Assembly: GCA_002439285.1 (NCBI GenBank)
Contig: DJTQ01000340.1
Coordinates: 1 to 21,545 of the forward strand
Direction of reading: 5' to 3'
Source: Paenibacillaceae bacterium UBA6304
GTDB taxonomy: Bacteria > Bacillota > Bacilli > Paenibacillales > Paenibacillaceae
Length of the DNA stretch: 21,545 nt
The notes below the pieces were generated by a model. The model was not told where the DNA came from. It did no database searches and worked only from the letters and a program-made list of their open reading frames with translations. The stretch's first letter is position 1. Each line of letters starts with the position of its first letter. Made by a program: the position numbers and the translations under genes. Below are positions 17,629-21,545 of this stretch, one piece after another.

Positions 17629-18549
17629 CTATCGTCTTGGTCTTGTAAGCATCTCACGCAGTGGAAAAGCGATATCCAACATCCCGACAATGCGCAGCGG
17701 CGGAATAAATACCATCGCTACCACGAGAAGTACCGGAATCGCCGGATTCCATTTCCGATGGTAAGCTGCGAAGAAGAACAGACTCGCCGATTGAATCATG
17801 AATAAAAACTGCAAGAGTGGCATCATATTGAGCAATATCGTTCCCATGAAGCCCTGGTGAACCGATTCGCCGCCAAACATTTGGATCAGCAGGCCGATCA
17901 AATAATACCAGATCAGCGATCTCGGCAACCGCCAGTCCCGAACCGGCGGAAGCTTCGGCACGATATGTCCCATACTGCCCAGTGTAGGACGGACAATCGC
18001 ATGGGCGATGGTCGTAATGACCAGGGCACACACAATCATCGTAAACGGAATCAAACGAACCGTCAGGGTCGATACCTGCTGGCTTAACTCCGGAGACCAG
18101 GCCACGCCGCCGGATAGCGGACTGTCGGCCATATTCTGCAGCGGAGCCATCGCCGTGTTAAGCATATCTTCAATGGCCACAGCCAGATTGAAATCAAATA
18201 GCACCGTGCTCACCAGCAGCAACAGTAAGAATAGGGCCATTACCGTCCCTGCACCCATCAGAATCGTCCGGATGGCGGTCGCCCTTTTCTTGTACAAATG
18301 TCCCATCACGATTGCAGGAATCAAGAAATAAACAGCCTGCAGCAAAATCAACGGGCCGGAAATGAGAGCGCCGATAATCCAGATCAATGCGACATGCAGT
18401 ACAAATGCTTTAGGTGGTAAAAGTGTATACAGCATCACGCCCGGCACAATTAGAAAAAAAGCCGTGATGACGGTAAGCGGAGTAGCTAGTGACAACAAGA
18501 GCAGCAAATAAACAACGCTCCAGGCCACCGATGTCCAGCGAAACTTCAA
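17629..18549 (-). CDS. yybS: Polytopic membrane protein YybS (DUF2232)
   Basis: 306 residues with roughly eight hydrophobic segments and no enzyme motif; function unknown. YybS next to gdpP-rplI-dnaC is the classical Bacillus order. The start is TTG at 18549: AGAGGTGA lies about 7 nt upstream and the frame has no nearer ATG that keeps the first membrane segment (VAWSVVYLLLLLSLATPL). That ribosome site contains the stop of the MazG-like gene, so the two are coupled. The nearby family and the operon suggest a link to c-di-AMP or envelope physiology, which is inference from position only. Confidence 0.92.
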   Translation of the reverse strand: MKFRWTSVAWSVVYLLLLLSLATPLTVITAFFLIVPGVMLYTLLPPKAFVLHVALIWIIGALISGPLILLQAVYFLIPAIVMGHLYKKRATAIRTILMGAGTVMALFLLLLLVSTVLFDFNLAVAIEDMLNTAMAPLQNMADSPLSGGVAWSPELSQQVSTLTVRLIPFTMIVCALVITTIAHAIVRPTLGSMGHIVPKLPPVRDWRLPRSLIWYYLIGLLIQMFGGESVHQGFMGTILLNMMPLLQFLFMIQSASLFFFAAYHRKWNPAIPVLLVVAMVFIPPLRIVGMLDIAFPLREMLTRPRR

Positions 18550-18555
18550 ATGGGT

Positions 18556-18858
18556 TCACCTCTTACGCATATGTTCTTCCAAAGTAGATATATCCTGGTA
18601 CCAATCCTCGAGCTGGTGTCCTTCCTGTTTATGTTTCTTCAATTTCTCCAGAATGGCTTCATCCAAGTCCCGGTAGGAAACCCCCAGTCTTCGTCCCAGT
18701 ATGTAACTGCTGACGATGAGACTGGCAATACTGTCCGTTATCCGTGTCGTGCTGCCTTCCCACAATGCTTTGAATAAACGGGATACGTGATCGACAACTT
18801 CGGTTTTTAGCCACTCGATCACTTTAGCTCGTTTGGCTACATCCATTTCCCTCTGCAT
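18556..18858 (-). CDS. MazG-like protein lacking the catalytic acidic motif
   Basis: 100-residue, mostly helical cytoplasmic protein of the MazG-like type found in Bacillales. True MazG NTP pyrophosphohydrolases carry EExxE and a later ExxD for magnesium. Here the equivalent helices read WLKTEVVDHVSRL and TRITDSIASLIVSSYIL, so only isolated acidic residues (Glu20, Asp23, Asp42) remain, and catalysis is doubtful. It is the first gene of the gdpP-dnaC operon. The start is uncertain: ATG at 18858 has GGAGGG about 15 nt upstream (far), and ATG at 18846 has GAGGGAA immediately upstream (near). Confidence 0.82.
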   Translation of the reverse strand: MQREMDVAKRAKVIEWLKTEVVDHVSRLFKALWEGSTTRITDSIASLIVSSYILGRRLGVSYRDLDEAILEKLKKHKQEGHQLEDWYQDISTLEEHMRKR

Positions 18859-18899
18859 GGCCGACAGCTTCCACCCTCCCCGAAAGGCATTTATTCTTC

Positions 18900-18905
18900 A
18901 TTATA
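18900..18905 (-). promoter_or_regulatory. Promoter of the mazG-like–yybS–gdpP–rplI–dnaC operon
   Basis: Perfect TATAAT preceded by TGC (extended -10) on the minus strand, 42 bp before the first ATG. The -35 region (about CACTGT/CCACTG) is poor, which an extended -10 tolerates. Confidence 0.75.
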
Positions 18906-18981
18906 GCATAAAGCAATCCCGACAGTGGACGCAACGGCCGCAGCAAGTTTTAACAGAACGGCCTTTCTGACGGGTTGATGA

Positions 18982-19407
18982 TTACTTCGATGCCGAGGTG
19001 TCGCGAGCCACGAATTTCTCGCAATATTCGATGATTTGACTACGGCGGACAATGCCGATGAACCGGCCCATATCATCCACTACCGGTACGAAGTTCTGCA
19101 CTTTGGCCAGGTTGATCAGGTCTTCCATATCCGCGTCGATCGATACCGGCTTAATGTTCATTTTCAGAGGAACGTCCCGCAGGAGAAATTTTGAAGCGGT
19201 CTCAAAAGTAACCTTACCGGCCGAATTCTTCATATACCACAATAAGTCGCCCTCTGTAACCGTTCCTTCGTATACCCCGTCCCGACCCAGAATCGGTACC
19301 GCGGTATACCGGTGAAATTCCATACGTTCGAGCGTTTGCCGCAAAGTCGAATCCAAAGTTACGGCCACGACATCATTTTTCGGCAGTAAAAAAAACGCAA
19401 TATTCAT
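18982..19407 (-). CDS. Stand-alone tandem CBS-domain protein
   Basis: 141 residues consisting almost entirely of two CBS motifs (about 12-65 and 75-133; TAVPILGRDGVYEGTVTEGDLL and FVPVVDDMGRFIGIVRRSQII). Such Bateman modules bind adenine nucleotides and regulate partners; some small tandem-CBS proteins of Firmicutes (DarB/CbpB) bind c-di-AMP (established for those). This protein begins differently from B. subtilis DarB, so orthology is not claimed. GAGGAGG lies 12 nt before ATG. It is just upstream of the gdpP operon, with a separate promoter between. Confidence 0.92.
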   Translation of the reverse strand: MNIAFFLLPKNDVVAVTLDSTLRQTLERMEFHRYTAVPILGRDGVYEGTVTEGDLLWYMKNSAGKVTFETASKFLLRDVPLKMNIKPVSIDADMEDLINLAKVQNFVPVVDDMGRFIGIVRRSQIIEYCEKFVARDTSASK

Positions 19408-19430
19408 GAGAAAAATATCCTCCTCTACCC

Positions 19431-19458
19431 TACATATGCAATATTAATGTTCTTTCAA
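19431..19458 (-). promoter_or_regulatory. Weak candidate promoter of the CBS gene
   Basis: TTGAAA (19458-19453) and TATGTA (19436-19431) on the minus strand with a 16-bp spacer. The -10 matches poorly. If used, the leader is only about 20 nt, just enough for the ribosome site. Confidence 0.3.
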
Positions 19459-19469
19459 ATGGCGCGAAA

Positions 19470-19496
19470 TCGGCAGCCGGTAAACCGGACTGCCGA
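19470..19496 (-). terminator. Strong hairpin, possible terminator of the LCP gene
   Basis: TCGGCAG-CCGG-TAAA-CCGG-A-CTGCCGA: 11 bp with a single bulged A and a 4-nt loop. Minus-strand downstream sequence is only ATTTCG, a poor U-run, and the stem is about 130 nt after the stop. Termination would be inefficient; it could also be an RNA 3'-end stabiliser. Confidence 0.5.
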
Positions 19497-19627
19497 GGGA
19501 TGCACGGAATTTATGAATGCTGCTGCTTCATGCTGCAAATGATATGAGTGCTATATAATCGCTGTTGTTTCCGGATTTCATGATTTTATAGATTCAAACG
19601 AGCCTGCATCATATTCTCCAGTTCATC

Positions 19628-20725
19628 TTAATTTTTCTGTACTGTAGTTCCCCGAGAGTTCTCAGCATTCGTTCCGGTTTCGCCGTTCTCCGCCGTTTCA
19701 TCTTCAGCCTTTTCCCGGGCATCCGGCATCAACAATTGATCTGCCTTTGTGTCCGGATCGGTCCAACTGGTGATCATTTGCTTGGCAAACTCAAGATCCT
19801 CTTCATTGGCCGCATCATAGTATACGCCGTTCTTACGGAAGCCTTCCCCCATAATCGTAAATCCGTTGATCGATGGGGCCTCTCCCAGCAAGACCTTCTT
19901 GGATAGATCAATAATATAACTCGGCATCATGTCGGTCTTGAAGTTCTCACCCAGCATATCCATGAGATCGGGGATTTTCGAGACCTGGTCCAGCTTCAGC
20001 ATCCGGTCCACGATGGCGCTCAAGAAAACCTGATGCCGTTTCGTCCGGTTAAAGTCGCTATCCTCGCGATAGCGGACGAAATTCAACGCCTCTTGCCCGT
20101 CATATAGCGGCTTCCCCGCTTTAATTGTGAACTTCTCATGGTCTTTCTGTTTATTGACGATATCCTTCGTAATCGGAAGTTCGATTCCGCCAAGCGCATC
20201 TACGACTTCACGCAGTCCCTCGAAGTTAATGGCTGCATAATATTCAACCGGGCTGCCGATGAAGTTCTCTACGGTATCCTTTGCCATTTTCTCGCCGCCA
20301 AAAGCATAAGCATGGTTAATCTTGTCTTCCTTATCCTTGCCGACGATTTCCGTGTACGTATCCCGGGGGATCGAAACCAACAAAACCTTCGACTCCTCCG
20401 GCCGGACCACCGCGTATATCATCGTATCCGAACGGGCCGGTTCATTCGCCCGCTGGTCTACCCCGAGCAAAAGAGCGCTGAACGGCTCCATCTTCTGCTC
20501 TTTGACGACCGGCTTCGCCTTCGGTTGCTCCCCCTCCAGCGGAGCATACGATTTCTCCAACTTCTTCTCGACTTGCCCGGAAAGGAATAAATCGAATGCC
20601 ATAACGGCCAGCGGCTTGCGGAACAGATATCCTCCCGCTCCGAGAACCACCAGCGCCAGCAACACGATCAGCGCCTTTTTACTGCGGCTCCCTTTCTTCT
20701 TTACCCTTTTATCTTTTTGTTTCAT
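19628..20725 (-). CDS. LytR-CpsA-Psr (LCP) family cell-wall glycopolymer ligase
   Basis: Membrane enzyme that transfers lipid-linked anionic polymers (teichoic acid type) onto peptidoglycan. About 365 residues: basic cytoplasmic head, one membrane helix (about 18-36) and an extracytoplasmic LCP domain (about 83-235). Phosphate-binding Arg/Asp residues are seen in LLLGVDQRANEPARSDTMI, SIPRDTYTEI, KINHAYAFGG and the terminal RYREDSDFNRTKRHQVFL. The C-terminus is a Glu/Asn/Gly-rich tail, probably disordered. ATG-ATG at 20728/20725; the second has the better spacing to GGAGG. It has a single promoter upstream and is probably monocistronic. Which polymer it attaches cannot be told. Confidence 0.94.
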   Translation of the reverse strand: MKQKDKRVKKKGSRSKKALIVLLALVVLGAGGYLFRKPLAVMAFDLFLSGQVEKKLEKSYAPLEGEQPKAKPVVKEQKMEPFSALLLGVDQRANEPARSDTMIYAVVRPEESKVLLVSIPRDTYTEIVGKDKEDKINHAYAFGGEKMAKDTVENFIGSPVEYYAAINFEGLREVVDALGGIELPITKDIVNKQKDHEKFTIKAGKPLYDGQEALNFVRYREDSDFNRTKRHQVFLSAIVDRMLKLDQVSKIPDLMDMLGENFKTDMMPSYIIDLSKKVLLGEAPSINGFTIMGEGFRKNGVYYDAANEEDLEFAKQMITSWTDPDTKADQLLMPDAREKAEDETAENGETGTNAENSRGTTVQKN

Positions 20726-20761
20726 CATATGCCTCCATCTGTGTTGATTATATCCTTTATT

Positions 20762-20798
20762 AATATCCTATCGACCTTGATTACTAAATATCCTATCG
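20762..20798. repeat. Two direct copies of AATATCCTATCG, 25 bp apart, in the LCP gene leader
   Basis: Exact 12-mers at 20762-20773 and 20787-20798 between the promoter and the ribosome site (CGATAGGATATT on the transcribed sense). A half-similar AAAGGATATAAT follows. The 25-bp spacing is not an integral number of helical turns (10.5 bp). Confidence 0.8.
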
Positions 20799-20804
20799 TT
20801 TCGT

Positions 20805-20834
20805 ACTATACCATATAGACGAATTTCGGCACAA
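20805..20834 (-). promoter_or_regulatory. Promoter of the LCP gene
   Basis: TTGTGC (20834-20829), an 18-bp spacer, and TATAGT (20810-20805) with TGG directly before it on the minus strand. The start of transcription falls just upstream of the direct repeats. Confidence 0.7.
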
Positions 20835-20923
20835 CAAAGTTACCTCGCCGGATATTGGAACAGGCCGATAAATCTACCCTATTATGACTGATTTATGCAC
20901 CGGATGTAACCCTAATATTGCCA

Positions 20924-20962
20924 CAAAAAAAGCCCGCCTCCATGATATAGAGGACGAGCTTT
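20924..20962 (-). terminator. Intrinsic terminator of the ABC transporter operon
   Basis: Minus strand AAGCTCGTCCTC / GAGGCGGGCTT with one bulged T and two G-T pairs, then seven T. It begins 24 bp after the stop of the ATPase gene. Confidence 0.92.
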
Positions 20963-20985
20963 ACTTCCTATTTAACTACTTTTCG

Positions 20986-21545
20986 TTAATTGACACCTGC
21001 GGCATCACCCTTCACGAGCGGAAAATGACAAGCAACCTGCCGGCCGGGCATCATTTCCTCCAGAACCGGTTCCACCTGCGAGCACTTCGCTTGGGCTAGC
21101 GGGCAGCGCGTATGGAAGCGACAGCCAGAAGGCGGGTTAGCTGGTGAAGGCACATCCCCCTGAAGCACGATCCGCTCCTGCCGGCGCCCTGGGGTCGGCT
21201 TCGGAATCGCCGATAACAGAGCTGCTGTGTAAGGATGCAATGGAGCCGCAAACAACGTTTCCGTTTCCCCCACTTCCACCAGCTTGCCCAGGTACATGAC
21301 GCCGACCCGGTCAGAAATATGACGGACCACATTAAGACCGTGAGCGATGAACAAAAAGGTAAGGCCAAGCTCTTTTTGCAGCTTCATCAGCAGGTTGATC
21401 ACCTGCGACTGGACGGAAACGTCCAGTGCGGATACCGCCTCATCCGCCACGATAAATTGCGGATTCAGCGCAATCGCGCGTGCGATGCCGATCCGCTGCC
21501 GTTGACCGCCGGAGAATTCATGCGGGTACCGGTTGCGGCGGGGTT
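20986..21545 (-). CDS. Oligopeptide/dipeptide ABC transporter ATP-binding protein, 3' part
   Basis: C-terminal 186 codons; the Walker A half lies beyond the right edge. The open frame continues to the window end (hand-translated start [20 protein letters not shown]). Seen: ABC signature FSGGQRQR, Walker [14 protein letters not shown]-loop FIAHG. The peptide-importer C-terminal extension is also present ([14 protein letters not shown], then [15 protein letters not shown] with conserved Cys). This extension identifies the Opp/Dpp group, and [20 protein letters not shown] is closest to the OppF/DppF type. It is unusual that the residue after the H-loop His is Gly rather than the common Asp, and that Walker B ends DEA rather than DEP. 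It is the last gene of its operon. Confidence 0.93.
   Translation of the reverse strand, partial: PRRNRYPHEFSGGQRQRIGIARAIALNPQFIVADEAVSALDVSVQSQVINLLMKLQKELGLTFLFIAHGLNVVRHISDRVGVMYLGKLVEVGETETLFAAPLHPYTAALLSAIPKPTPGRRQERIVLQGDVPSPANPPSGCRFHTRCPLAQAKCSQVEPVLEEMMPGRQVACHFPLVKGDAAGVN

Noticed and set aside
19545..19560. TATATAAT on the plus strand as a promoter
   Set aside because: No -35 is present and no plus-strand gene follows; the next ATG opens a frame of three codons.

Overview
The window looks like the chromosome of a Gram-positive Firmicute, most likely a Paenibacillus-type member of the Bacillales. The evidence is AGGAGG-type ribosome binding sites, GC-leaning codon use, and the near-origin gene order dnaC–rplI–gdpP–yybS and walR-walK-yycH-yycI-walJ-htrA known from Bacillus subtilis, with purA next to it. 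The genus is inferred from memory of gene layout and protein style. All large genes lie on the minus strand; the only plus-strand gene I support is a 69-codon ORF at 3255. No RNA genes, insertion sequences, phage genes or CRISPR arrays were seen.

Right to left, in the direction of transcription. The window opens inside an oligopeptide/dipeptide ABC transporter ATPase (20986-21545, start missing) closed by a clear terminator. Next comes a LytR-CpsA-Psr cell-wall ligase with its own promoter (19628-20725), then a small two-CBS-domain protein (18982-19407). A strong TATAAT promoter at 18900 then begins a tightly packed operon: a MazG-like protein, yybS, gdpP (c-di-AMP phosphodiesterase), rplI (ribosomal protein L9) and dnaC (replicative helicase). 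The junctions range from an 11-nt gap to a 4-nt overlap. The dnaC terminator hairpin is at the same time a pair of PurR boxes just upstream of the purA promoter.

After purA and its terminator there is a 500-bp non-coding stretch (11683-12186) with a 25-bp tandem repeat and four related hairpin repeats whose arms co-vary. It is followed by a membrane-anchored protein with a collagen-like Gly-X-Y linker, a bidirectional terminator, and a LysM/G5/M23 peptidoglycan hydrolase. The walRK operon follows: the essential response regulator WalR, its kinase WalK, the membrane regulators YycH and YycI, and the MBL-fold protein WalJ. HtrA lies beyond it but is separated by the plus-strand small gene, which overlaps the end of walJ and diverges from htrA. 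The left edge holds the N-terminal two thirds of glpD behind a 525-bp leader that contains an operator-like palindrome, a hairpin and a short tandem repeat.

Most of the window serves growth and envelope homeostasis: WalRK control of cell-wall turnover, wall enzymes (M23 hydrolase, LCP ligase, HtrA), c-di-AMP turnover, replication (DnaC), translation (L9) and purine synthesis (PurA). The parts I could not assign to a known system are the plus-strand ORF inside the wal cluster, the collagen-like membrane protein, and the co-varying hairpin array.
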